Shown: positions 5,749 through 13,494 of the stretch, in pieces
How the letters are laid out: each line of letters opens with the position of its first letter
How positions within the stretch are numbered: the stretch's first letter is position 1
Source of the DNA: Candidatus Egerieicola pullicola
GTDB taxonomy: Bacteria > Bacillota > Clostridia > Oscillospirales > Ruminococcaceae
NCBI GenBank assembly: GCA_018712465.1
Contig: DVGY01000016.1
Location: 1 to 19,240 of the forward strand
DNA length: 19,240 bases
Reading direction: 5' to 3'
Position numbers and translations under genes: made by a program
The notes under the pieces: generated by a model
Told to the model about the DNA's origin: nothing
The model's database searches: none
Seen by the model: only the letters and a program-made list of their open reading frames with translations

Positions 5749-8130
5749 TCAGAAGGCCACCCAGAACCATTTCAACCAAATCTTTTGGTACCAAGGCAGT
5801 GTTTGATACACACCTTTGGCGGTGCGGAGATAGGCTTTCTGCACAAATTTCAGTTGTTCCGAAGTGAGAGGCGCTTTTCCATAGGCGGCCTGACCCACAA
5901 GATCCAGCACCCGGAGCATCTCTTCCCGGGACAGGAAGGGATTAGTTTCGGGATGACGGCGGAAATACTCTTCTGCCGGCTCTTCGGTTTCTTCCCAGAA
6001 ACCGCCAAACCGCAATACCCGCAGCATCCGGCTCCATTCCTCCCGGACGCCCTTGGAACCCCGGCGCATCCAGTAAGGCAGTTGAATGGTAATGCCCAAA
6101 CCTCGCAGTTTGTCCAGCAGCTTGTGCATCCACTTTGACAGCTTTTTGCTCCCGGTTCGTCTGCCTGTCCGGAAGGATGCTTTCCGCCGCGCCAACCGCA
6201 TAGCCCGCCAAAGCAGCACCACCAGTATCAGCACCATCACTGCCAGTACTCCGCCAAAGATCCACCAGAACCACACCGGCAAGCCGGAATCTCCCAGATT
6301 TTCCTGGGAATTGGAAGCGTCTCCTTCCAACAGCGAGGAGGTGGAGAGTTCTGAAGTCTGGGAGGTGGCAGAGGAGGTGGAAGAAGTGGTCTGGGAAGAA
6401 GTTTCCGACGAAACGGTGGTTTCTTCTTCCGCCGGAGCCGTATAGCCGGTGACAAATGTCACTTCAATGGGCACCCAGCCATAATCTTCCAGAAAAATTT
6501 CCGGCCAAGCATGGGCGTCATTGTCGGTAATGGAAGCCCGGTAACTGCCGTCCTCCTGGAGATCAAAATCTCCCGGATTCACCGAATAGCCGGACACATA
6601 CCGGGCAGGGATCCCATACAGCCGAAACATCAGCACTGCCGCAGAGGCAAAATGCTGGCAGTAACCCATATGGCTTTCAAAGACGGTATACTCCACCGGG
6701 TCTTCGTTTATGGGAATCTGACCGGGGGTGCTGGTGTAGCGGATATGGGTGAACAAGGTGTTCCGGATAAAGGAAATGATGCTGTCCAAATCCCCTTGAG
6801 GATTATCCCGGCAATACTGGGTCAGCTGGGGCACCAGATCTTCCGGCACCTGAGTATAGGCTTCCAACGCCTGCTCTTGGTAATATTCCTGAAACCGGCG
6901 GTAGCTTTGGGCGTTATAGGCCTGTTCCGGATCCATGGAATCCCAATCCAGATGGACATCGGAAGCCTGATAGTAGGAAAACCGATAGCCGTCCTGGGTT
7001 TCGTAGGAATTGTTGTAATAGTAGTAATAGGGGGGATACCAGCTGCTGTCCTTGCCGTAAATTCCCCGAAGGGTCAGATTTCTGGGCAGAGGGGCGTCTT
7101 CCCGCTGGGTCCACTGGTTTAGGTTATAGTACAGAAAGCGGAAAACGCCGGAACCCCGGCTGCTCCAGCCGTCCCCCATCTGCTGTTCCACCCGTTGAAA
7201 CAGTTGGGATTCATTCACTTCCGCCCAGGAACCTCCCTGATAGTCCCCACCGGTGAAGCCTTTCAGGTAGATGGTTTCGGTGGGAGGATTATCCGTGTAG
7301 GCGGCCAGCAGTTCCTGTCCGCTGGGGAACAGGTTTCCCCGATTGATGACGCCGCTGTTGGTGACGGTAGACCGAGCCGAAAACGGCAGCACTATTTGTT
7401 GCAGCTGGGAGGCCCGATACTGTACCAGTCCCGTGAAGTAGTACAGAGGTTCGCCAAACCAGTTGACCACCAACAGTCCCGCCAACAACATGACCAAAGC
7501 CAGCACCGCCACCGAAAGGCTGCTTTTCTGCACCGGCAAACCGAAGTTTTTCCCCTGAAGCACCACCTTCCGCCGGCGGCTCCTCCGTCTGCCGTACACC
7601 AAGGCGGCAAACGCCACCTGAAAGACGGCCAAACAAAACACCGTGGGCAGAGGAGGGAAAAAGCCAATCAAGGTAGGCGCCACCAACAAAAGGGTAATCA
7701 AAATCCAAACCAGCCAAGCCAGCTTTGCCCAAAGGCAGAGCAGCATGATCCAGGTCACAGCGGCGGTGAGAAAGGTGACCGCGCCGGTGACGTCGGTAGG
7801 CTCCACCCGTCCCCCTATGATGCTTTGGTAGAGAACCGGAAACTGGGCCAAGAGATCTGTTTGGCAGAGCCAAAAAGCCAGTCCCAGCACAGCCAGTCCC
7901 AGCAGCAAGCCCCACTTCACCCATTTGCGCCGTTTTTCCAACATCCAGCCAAAGGGGACCAGCAAAAGCAGCGCTATCAGCACCGGCCAAAGCCAAAAAA
8001 TAGTCACCGATTCCGCCGTAGAAAGCAGGCACCAAATGCCGCAAAGCCCAACCAGCAAAAATACAGGGGTAAGCCAATACCAAAGCCCGGATGGTTTTTT
8101 CAGGACAGCGGTTTTTTCCAATGCCGTCAC
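5749..8130 (-). CDS. Membrane-anchored transglutaminase-like protein (TgpA/YebA type)
   Basis: The 793-residue protein begins with about six membrane helices (roughly residues 18-224; DUF3488/TgpA-N type). An external domain follows, with a transglutaminase core in which C491 (YCQHFASA), H540 (DNDAHAW) and E556 (GWVPIEVT) form the likely triad; the last residue is often Asp in the family. A Thr/Ser/Glu linker (about 568-600) leads to one more helix (about 617-641) and a cytoplasmic tail resembling DUF4129. The nominal start is GTG at 8128-8130, 3 bases after the DUF58 stop, but a TTG at 8119-8121 is better spaced from the AGGGGG site; the true start is uncertain by three codons. It forms an operon with MoxR and DUF58 genes, as yebA does in B. 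subtilis. Substrate unknown; an envelope role is inferred. Confidence 0.9.
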   Translation of the reverse strand: MTALEKTAVLKKPSGLWYWLTPVFLLVGLCGIWCLLSTAESVTIFWLWPVLIALLLLVPFGWMLEKRRKWVKWGLLLGLAVLGLAFWLCQTDLLAQFPVLYQSIIGGRVEPTDVTGAVTFLTAAVTWIMLLCLWAKLAWLVWILITLLLVAPTLIGFFPPLPTVFCLAVFQVAFAALVYGRRRSRRRKVVLQGKNFGLPVQKSSLSVAVLALVMLLAGLLVVNWFGEPLYYFTGLVQYRASQLQQIVLPFSARSTVTNSGVINRGNLFPSGQELLAAYTDNPPTETIYLKGFTGGDYQGGSWAEVNESQLFQRVEQQMGDGWSSRGSGVFRFLYYNLNQWTQREDAPLPRNLTLRGIYGKDSSWYPPYYYYYNNSYETQDGYRFSYYQASDVHLDWDSMDPEQAYNAQSYRRFQEYYQEQALEAYTQVPEDLVPQLTQYCRDNPQGDLDSIISFIRNTLFTHIRYTSTPGQIPINEDPVEYTVFESHMGYCQHFASAAVLMFRLYGIPARYVSGYSVNPGDFDLQEDGSYRASITDNDAHAWPEIFLEDYGWVPIEVTFVTGYTAPAEEETTVSSETSSQTTSSTSSATSQTSELSTSSLLEGDASNSQENLGDSGLPVWFWWIFGGVLAVMVLILVVLLWRAMRLARRKASFRTGRRTGSKKLSKWMHKLLDKLRGLGITIQLPYWMRRGSKGVREEWSRMLRVLRFGGFWEETEEPAEEYFRRHPETNPFLSREEMLRVLDLVGQAAYGKAPLTSEQLKFVQKAYLRTAKGVYQTLPWYQKIWLKWFWVAF

Positions 8131-8133
8131 CCC

Positions 8134-9222
8134 CTAGAGCTTTAATGTAAATTGCGAGAGTTGCTGTTCCAACTGCTTGGGGGAAAAGGTGTAAAGCACC
8201 TGATGATTCTCCCGCAGCTGCAAGCCGGTGGTAAACTCCACCTGCGAAATCTTCCCTTCCGGCGCCATAGGCGGCGCTGGGTGATCCAAAGGCAGGCGTT
8301 CCCCCAGCTCCAAGTGGTAGAGCCGCAGCAGCAGCGGCGTAACGCCGTCTTCCCCGGTGAGCTCCAGGCCCTGAATCCTGCCTTCCAAATCGGTCCAATA
8401 CACTGGAACCTGAGGGAGAACCTGAAGCAGTCCATGGAGAATGGCGGATAAAATCACATAAAACCCTTCCCGTTGGGAGGACGTGGAAAAGCGAAACTGC
8501 TCCCACACCAAGTGCAGCTCCACCAACCGGTCCGCCTCCTGTTCAAATTCCTTCACCCAGAGTTTTTCCGTGCGGGCGCTCTGTTTCCAATGGATGTTCC
8601 GGGTATTGTCCCCTTCCTGGTATTCCCGCAGCTGACGAATCTCCTCGGAATCACCGATCTGCTGAGGCAGCGAACGCAGCAGCAGCGCAGTGCTGTCCCC
8701 GGCGGAACGATAGGACAGTTCCACCCTCATGGCACGCACCGGCGGCAGCACTGCCAATGTCCCCTGGGCGCTCTGTTTCCGAGAGGAGGAAGAGGTCAGG
8801 CCAAACCAATCGTAGACGCGGATTTTATCCAATTCCAACAGCAGCAGCCCGCAATACTTGACGGGAAGTTCCACCCGGCTGAGCTGTACTTCCCCACCCC
8901 GGAGCGAGCCGAAAACGTAGAGCTTTTTGTTTTTGGATTCCCAGGGGTAGCAGTATTGCAGCCGTGCCCGGAACCGAGGAACGGCGCCCTTGCCGGTATT
9001 TTCCGCGCGAAGGGTACAGAGCACCCTTTTTTGCCGGGGAGCGGTGGCAAGCTGCTTTTCAAAGCCCAGCTTTAAATGTTTGCGGCGGCGCCAGGAAATC
9101 CAGGCAAGGCAGATCCACAGCAACAGCTCGGCGATGCCCAGGGCCAGCAGCCCGTCAATTCGATAGATACCGCCTACCCACAGCATCACCAGCATCAAAA
9201 GCAGGTAGAGTATTTTTTTCAT
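8134..9222 (-). CDS. DUF58 domain-containing membrane protein (YeaD-like)
   Basis: The 362-residue product starts with two hydrophobic segments (within about residues 1-45), followed by a soluble region. The DUF58 signature is clear at about residues 204-217: GDNTRNIHWKQSAR, preceded by LREYQE and followed by KEFEQE. DUF58 proteins resemble von Willebrand A-fold proteins and are typically encoded beside MoxR ATPases, for which they are probable partners. I chose the ATG at 9220-9222 (MKKILYLLL): it follows the MoxR stop by one base, has an AGGG-type site 6 bases upstream and begins a normal membrane anchor. The 15 extra upstream residues (MCSIRC...) are a shadow of the MoxR gene end. The gene ends 3 bases before the transglutaminase start. 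Confidence 0.9.
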   Translation of the reverse strand: MKKILYLLLMLVMLWVGGIYRIDGLLALGIAELLLWICLAWISWRRRKHLKLGFEKQLATAPRQKRVLCTLRAENTGKGAVPRFRARLQYCYPWESKNKKLYVFGSLRGGEVQLSRVELPVKYCGLLLLELDKIRVYDWFGLTSSSSRKQSAQGTLAVLPPVRAMRVELSYRSAGDSTALLLRSLPQQIGDSEEIRQLREYQEGDNTRNIHWKQSARTEKLWVKEFEQEADRLVELHLVWEQFRFSTSSQREGFYVILSAILHGLLQVLPQVPVYWTDLEGRIQGLELTGEDGVTPLLLRLYHLELGERLPLDHPAPPMAPEGKISQVEFTTGLQLRENHQVLYTFSPKQLEQQLSQFTLKL

Positions 9223-9223
9223 G

Positions 9224-10183
9224 TCAGTCCCTCTCCAGGGTAGGGCGGTGCACCGAATGGAGCACATCCTCCAAAATCTGTTCCGGAGTGACTTCCGCCA
9301 GCTTGGCGTCCGCTCCCAGAATCAACCGGTGGCGCAGCACATAGGGCAGTTGCTCCTCCACGTCCTGAGGCGTGACATAATCCCGTCCCTGCAGCCAGGC
9401 AGAGGCCCGGCTCAACCGCACCAAGGCAATGGTAGCCCGGGGGCTACCGCCCTGTTCCACATAGGGGTGCTTCCGGGTCGCCTGGACCAGCTCCACCAAG
9501 TAGCGGTAAAGGGTGTCCTTCAGATGCACCTCACAAGCCTGATTTTGAATCTCCAACAGGGTGTTCTGATTCATAATGGGCTTGACTTCATCCAAACGAT
9601 TTTTCTGGCCGATATTTTTCGCCATCCGCATTTCCCCCTCGAAATCAGGATAGCCGATGGACATGGAAATCATAAACCGGTCCACCTGAGGTTCCGGCAA
9701 AGGCTGGGAGCCCACCGAGCCCAAGGGGTTTTGGGTGGCAATCACCAAAAAAGGAGCCGGCACCGGACGGGTGACCCCTTCTACCGTCACCCGGCGTTCC
9801 TCCATCACTTCCAGCAAAGCAGACTGGGTTTTGGGGGAGGTGCGGTTGATTTCATCTGCCAGCAGCAGGTTGCAGAACACACTGCCCGGGCGGTAAACGA
9901 ATTTTTCCTCTTCCCGGCGGTAAATGGAAAAGCCGGTTAAGTCGGCGGGGAGCACATCGGGGGTAAACTGAATCCGATGGTATTCCAGTTCCATGGCTTT
10001 GGAAAAAGCCAGCGCCAAGGTGGTTTTCCCCACCCCGGGGATGTCCTCCAGCAAAATGTGTCCGTTGGCAAGAAAAGCGGTCATGATTTCCCGGATGACG
10101 GCGTCTTTTCCAAAGATCACCGTTCCTACTTGTTCCATCACTTGCTGCGCCGCCTGGCGCAACGCATCCTGGGTTTGCATCAT
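9224..10183 (-). CDS. MoxR-family AAA+ ATPase (YeaC-like)
   Basis: The 319-residue product is a complete MoxR AAA+ ATPase. Walker A is GVGKT at residues 50-54, Walker B is LLLADE at 106-111, and the sensor region contains ATQNPLG. MoxR proteins act as chaperone-like ATPases that mature or remodel partner proteins; here the likely partners are the DUF58 and transglutaminase proteins made from the same transcript. The ATG at 10181-10183 has GGAGG 9 bases upstream; the adjacent ATG at 10178-10180 is equally possible. This is the first gene of the operon, downstream of two candidate promoters in a long AT-rich leader. Confidence 0.95.
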   Translation of the reverse strand: MMQTQDALRQAAQQVMEQVGTVIFGKDAVIREIMTAFLANGHILLEDIPGVGKTTLALAFSKAMELEYHRIQFTPDVLPADLTGFSIYRREEEKFVYRPGSVFCNLLLADEINRTSPKTQSALLEVMEERRVTVEGVTRPVPAPFLVIATQNPLGSVGSQPLPEPQVDRFMISMSIGYPDFEGEMRMAKNIGQKNRLDEVKPIMNQNTLLEIQNQACEVHLKDTLYRYLVELVQATRKHPYVEQGGSPRATIALVRLSRASAWLQGRDYVTPQDVEEQLPYVLRHRLILGADAKLAEVTPEQILEDVLHSVHRPTLERD

Positions 10184-10260
10184 TCGTTCACACCTCCATG
10201 GTGAAAAAGCAAAAACAAAGCCGTTTTTGAAAAATAATTTTAGTGAGAAGCACCAATTTC

Positions 10261-10289
10261 AGTATACAACAGAAAAATAATTTAAGCAA
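10261..10289 (-). promoter_or_regulatory. Candidate proximal promoter of the MoxR operon
   Basis: On the minus strand TTGCTT (10284-10289), a 17-base spacer and TATACT (10261-10266). A start near 10254 would give a leader of about 70 bases to the MoxR start. Confidence 0.55.
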
Positions 10290-10401
10290 GATATTTTTTC
10301 TGTTTTTGAAAAGATTTCTCTTCTATTTTCTCGATCAGAAAAATGAAAAGCAGCTTTTTTCCACAAAGCGAAGGTTTTATCTGCCGAATCTTGCTTCTTT
10401 C

Positions 10402-10430
10402 AGTATATCAAGAATGATTTTTATGGTCAA
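10402..10430 (-). promoter_or_regulatory. Candidate distal promoter of the MoxR operon
   Basis: On the minus strand TTGACC (10425-10430), a 17-base spacer and TATACT (10402-10407). It matches the consensus better than the proximal site and would add a leader of about 210 bases. Confidence 0.6.
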
Positions 10431-10586
10431 GTCAAAGTTTTTCTCTTGTTTTTGTGCAAAGCGACAAACCGCAAAAAATTTCCTTTCATTTTGTCTCCTT
10501 TTGCGCCAAAAAAGAATTGTATTTTTATCCTGGATTTCTCTTCTCCCGATTTTCCCGCCGGAATCTGAAAAAATGGAAATTAGGGC

Positions 10587-10615
10587 TTGCAATTTCAAAA
10601 ACAGTGTGGTATAAT
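10587..10615 (+). promoter_or_regulatory. Promoter of the tRNA-Arg gene
   Basis: TTGCAA (10587-10592), a 17-base spacer and a perfect TATAAT (10610-10615). Transcription would begin near 10622, about 27 bases before the mature tRNA 5' end. Confidence 0.85.
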
Positions 10616-10648
10616 AGCTTTCGTTGTCAGGAAGACAGCAGAATAGAA

Positions 10649-10725
10649 GCGCCCGTAGCGCAGTTGGATAGCGCGACAGACTCCGACTCTGTAGGCCACT
10701 GGTTCGAATCCAGCCGGGCGTACCA
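10649..10725 (+). tRNA. tRNA-Arg with anticodon CCG
   Basis: A 77-base cloverleaf with the CCA end encoded. The acceptor stem GCGCCCG pairs with CGGGCGT, with a G1-U72 wobble. The D stem is GCGC/GCGC. The anticodon stem ACAGA/TCTGT encloses the 7-base loop CTCCGAC, giving anticodon CCG, which reads the arginine codon CGG. The T loop is TTCGAAT; the outermost T-stem pair (49-65) is A-C and unpaired. The gene has its own promoter and terminator and is the only plus-strand gene in the window. Confidence 0.95.
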
Positions 10726-10731
10726 ATTTTT

Positions 10732-10761
10732 ACCACTTCCAATGGAAGTGGTTTTTCTTTG
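10732..10761 (+). terminator. Rho-independent terminator of tRNA-Arg
   Basis: A 9-pair perfect stem (10732-10740 with 10744-10752, ACCACTTCC/GGAAGTGGT) with a 3-base loop, followed by TTTTCTTT, starts 6 bases after the tRNA CCA end. Confidence 0.85.
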
Positions 10762-10780
10762 CTTAGAATCCAGTTACAGC

Positions 10781-10827
10781 AAAAAGGACAGCAGATGTAT
10801 TTGGCATCCACTGTCCTTTTCTTTTTT
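10781..10827 (-). terminator. Bidirectional terminator between the ABC operon and tRNA-Arg
   Basis: A 10-pair stem (10782-10791 AAAAGGACAG with 10811-10820 CTGTCCTTTT), with an inner GATG/CATC extension, is flanked by T-runs on both strands. On the minus strand it lies 14 bases past the last ABC permease stop. On the plus strand it backs up the tRNA terminator. Confidence 0.8.
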
Positions 10828-10834
10828 CCACCAG

Positions 10835-12202
10835 TTACTTTTCCCGGCGAAGCATCCGGAACATTTTCCCCACAGAAGGGGGATTGCCTTTATACAGCGC
10901 CATCATCCGGTACACCTTTCCGGAAACCCAAAGCAGCGCCAAGGCGCAGAGCACCGTCAACGCCAAGGAACAAGCCCCCATCCACAGCGGGATCTGTCCC
11001 AGCAGCAGCCGGCTGGGAGTAACCAAAATAGCAGTAAAGGGGATCCAGTTCATCCAATCCCCTGCCGGATCGGCGCCGGAATCCACCAAGCCCATACCGC
11101 CGCCGTAAAGCACACAGAAAAAGCTGACCACCAATGCCAGGGTGAAGAGCAGGTTGGTGGAGGAAAGGTCCTCCGGCTTTCCCGCAGCCGCTCCGCCAAT
11201 GGCAGCCAAGGAGCAGTACAGCAAAAATCCAGCCGCCAACAACAGCAAAGCCAGAATCCAGCCGGCAGGAGAGAACAAGCCGTCCATCTGTCCCAGATGG
11301 TCCAAAAACAGCACCAAGGGATTCTGGGTGGCAGGATTCATAGCCTGAACCCAAATATAGCCTAAGCCAAAGCCACCCACCAGCGCCGCCACCCACAGGC
11401 AAAGCTGAAACAGACTGGCACACACCAAAGCAAACACCTTGCCGAACACCAATGTAGTGGGTTTCACTGCCAGCAAAAGGGTGTCCATCAGCTTGGCGTT
11501 TTTCTCCATCAGGACATTGTTGGCCACTCCTTGGCCGTAAAACAGCACCATAAAGTAGAGGGCCATCATCAAAACAAAGGGCAGCGCCACGGAAAACACC
11601 ATCCGCACCAATTCAATCTGTTGCTGCTGGGGAGTCAAGGCTTCCCCGCTCTCCCCCTGCACCTGACGGGTGGTTTCCACCTGGGCGGAGAAGGACTGAA
11701 ACTGGGCTGCGTCCAATCCCGCTTTTTCCATCAAAATAAAGGAAGCAGACTGAGACAGAAATTGTTCCAATCCGGAAAGTTCCTCCAAATCGTAATCGGC
11801 GTTGTCCGGGCGAAGGAGGGTCAAGGACAGGCCGTTTTCTCCCGGCTCCACCAAAAGAACGGCGCTGTGGGAAACTTGTTCTCCTTGACCGCGGGCCTGT
11901 TCGGGCGTATCGCAGAGGGTGTACTGGATTTGGGTGTAACCTTCCGCTCCCAGCCCATTCAGCTGGTTCCAATCCATGGGAGCCGTGTCGGTTTCATCCG
12001 CCACAAACACCTGGGTAACCGGATTTTCCGTTGGGGTCTGACTGCTGCCGGAAACCAATTCCACCAAGCCCATAATCCCAGCGGGAAGCAGCAGCAACAG
12101 CACTGCCACCAAAATGGTGGCGATCCGCCAGCGGGAGGAGCCGCATTTTTGGCTCCAGGTAAAGGCAAAGACTTTGCCGATCTTTTTCCATTGCCCTTTC
12201 AT
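10835..12202 (-). CDS. ABC-2/NatB-like transporter permease, second subunit
   Basis: The 455-residue membrane protein has one N-terminal helix (about residues 27-50), an external domain of about 150 residues, then a cluster of five or so membrane helices from about residue 205, the layout of NatB-type (ABC2_membrane_3) permeases. The segment MEKNAKLMDTLLLAVKPTTL just after the first helix of that cluster matches the corresponding segment of the other permease in this operon, so the two are paralogues and probably form a heterodimer. The ATG overlaps the upstream permease stop by 4 bases (ATGA) and has GGGAGG 9 bases upstream. Such exporters move ions, peptides or drugs; the substrate is unknown. 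It is the last gene of the operon, before the terminator at 10781-10827. Confidence 0.88.
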   Translation of the reverse strand: MKGQWKKIGKVFAFTWSQKCGSSRWRIATILVAVLLLLLPAGIMGLVELVSGSSQTPTENPVTQVFVADETDTAPMDWNQLNGLGAEGYTQIQYTLCDTPEQARGQGEQVSHSAVLLVEPGENGLSLTLLRPDNADYDLEELSGLEQFLSQSASFILMEKAGLDAAQFQSFSAQVETTRQVQGESGEALTPQQQQIELVRMVFSVALPFVLMMALYFMVLFYGQGVANNVLMEKNAKLMDTLLLAVKPTTLVFGKVFALVCASLFQLCLWVAALVGGFGLGYIWVQAMNPATQNPLVLFLDHLGQMDGLFSPAGWILALLLLAAGFLLYCSLAAIGGAAAGKPEDLSSTNLLFTLALVVSFFCVLYGGGMGLVDSGADPAGDWMNWIPFTAILVTPSRLLLGQIPLWMGACSLALTVLCALALLWVSGKVYRMMALYKGNPPSVGKMFRMLRREK

Positions 12203-13494
12203 CGCCGGATTCCTCCCTTCCCTGCCGCCAAAGACAGGATTTTTCCAAAACTCAGCCGTTCACCCCGATAGAGCAGCAGCGCTTGATATACCTTTGCGCA
12301 AAGCAGAGCCAACAGCACAATCACTCCTAACTGGATCAACCAGGAAAGCCCCAGCACCCAGAAGGAAATGGTCCCCATAAAATACTGCACCGGGGCACAG
12401 AACACCGAAAGGATGGGGCAGAGACTGGCAAACACTGGCCAAAATCCCACCCCGCCGGAAAGGCTGGAAACAAAAATTCCCACCAGGTATCCCGCCATAA
12501 TCAGCAGGATGGAAAAAGACATGGCGCCGTCCAATTCCTGGGTGGAAGAGCAGCCGGCTCCCGACAGTCCGGCCAGCAGGGCAAAGGTAAGATACCCCAA
12601 CGCCAGGCTCACCAGCAGCACCGGCGCCATATCCCAGGTGAAAGAGAGCCCGGAAAGCATATGGAACACACCGTCCAGGGAAAACTCCGGCAGCAGCAGC
12701 GCAGTGGCGCCAAAGGAGATGCCGATTCCCATGATCAGCGCCAAAAAAGCGCCGAAAATACAGGCCATCACCGCCAAAATCTTACCCAAAATCAGCGCCA
12801 TGGGACGGATGGACACCAACAGGGTCTCAATCAGTTTGGAGGACTTTTCCTCTACCACCGCCCGGATGATGTAGCTCACCGAAAAGACGCTGACCATCAA
12901 CACCAACACGGAATACAGGATTTGAGTCCAATAACTGGTTTCCCAATTTTCTTCCTGTTCCGGTTCAAAATATTCTTGGGCAGACTGGGACTGCACCGTG
13001 ACGCCGCCTTGCAGCAAGGCCGATTGCTCCGGCGTCAGGCCCGACAGTTGAATCTTCTGGGTCAAAAAGGATTCCAATTGGCTGAGTTCCATCTCTTCCG
13101 GGCCATTGGCAGCGGTAGACAGTTCCAGCTGATAGCTGCCGGTTTCGCTTTGGGTCAACCGCACCAACACATGATTTTCCCCCAATTCTCCGGTGAGATC
13201 GGAAGCCGGGAGGAAGGCGGTTTGGCTGTAATACGGGTCCTGCGCCGCCAGTTCCGCCCACGGCAGGGAGAGCTGGGTATCATCCTCCAGATATACCTGA
13301 GCAAGGCTGCTTTGGGCAGGAAGGGACATTTCTTGGCTGCTGTTACCCATCAGAGACAGTAAGGGCACGCTGACCAAGCAGATCAAAAACAAAAGGGCAA
13401 AGGTGAATATGTTGGCCCGGTTTTTCAGAAACTGCCGGGCGGTAAAGGCAAACACCTGCTTGGTGCCGGTGAGATTGGCGTTAATCCAGCTCAT
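12199..13494 (-). CDS. ABC-2/NatB-like transporter permease, first subunit
   Basis: Numbered from the ATG at 13492-13494 (MSWINANL) the product is 431 residues. This start has an AGGGG site 6 bases upstream and overlaps the ATPase gene end by 14 bases; a frame 12 codons longer lies inside the ATPase gene and lacks a good ribosome site. One N-terminal helix (about residues 32-52) is followed by an external domain and then several helices from about residue 190. The paralogous motif KLIETLLVSIRPMALILGK sits at the cytoplasmic turn after the second helix. With the ATPase and the second permease it should form a complete exporter. The function of the external domain is unknown. Confidence 0.88.
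   Translation of the reverse strand: MSWINANLTGTKQVFAFTARQFLKNRANIFTFALLFLICLVSVPLLSLMGNSSQEMSLPAQSSLAQVYLEDDTQLSLPWAELAAQDPYYSQTAFLPASDLTGELGENHVLVRLTQSETGSYQLELSTAANGPEEMELSQLESFLTQKIQLSGLTPEQSALLQGGVTVQSQSAQEYFEPEQEENWETSYWTQILYSVLVLMVSVFSVSYIIRAVVEEKSSKLIETLLVSIRPMALILGKILAVMACIFGAFLALIMGIGISFGATALLLPEFSLDGVFHMLSGLSFTWDMAPVLLVSLALGYLTFALLAGLSGAGCSSTQELDGAMSFSILLIMAGYLVGIFVSSLSGGVGFWPVFASLCPILSVFCAPVQYFMGTISFWVLGLSWLIQLGVIVLLALLCAKVYQALLLYRGERLSFGKILSLAAGKGGIRR

Larger units (their letters stand above)
10184..10586. other. AT-rich divergent intergenic region
   Basis: This stretch separates the MoxR operon (leftward) from the tRNA-Arg gene (rightward). It is much richer in A/T than the flanking genes. 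I see two candidate minus-strand promoters (10261-10289 and 10402-10430) and no convincing gene. Many short A and T runs give weak AT-only hairpins, for example around 10327-10346, which I do not regard as terminators. Confidence 0.6.

Noticed and set aside
7195..8145. A 316-codon plus-strand frame opposite the transglutaminase gene
   Set aside because: Rich in Gln, His, Pro and Lys, with no domain pattern or ribosome site; an antisense shadow of a G/C-ending coding region. The same applies to the plus-strand frames at 173-1015, 1347-2036, 3417-4211 and 12661-13362.
7289..8506. A 405-codon minus-strand frame across the transglutaminase and DUF58 genes
   Set aside because: It overlaps two genes with clear family motifs in another frame, starts inside DUF58 without a ribosome site and has a Gly/Ala/Arg-rich composition typical of shadow frames.
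10327..10346. AT-only hairpin in the MoxR leader as a terminator or riboswitch
   Set aside because: The stem is nearly all A-T with mismatches and has no defined conserved core, as expected by chance in such AT-rich sequence.
10649..10725. The tRNA-Arg gene as an integration site for a mobile element
   Set aside because: No integrase, repeat of the tRNA 3' end or foreign-looking genes are seen on either side; the flanks are ordinary operons.
10377..10811. A 144-codon minus-strand open frame containing GWIRTSGLQSRSLSRYPTALRA
   Set aside because: It runs antisense through the tRNA-Arg gene. This peptide is a well-known artefact of translating the complement of a tRNA; the frame also spans two terminators and has no ribosome site.
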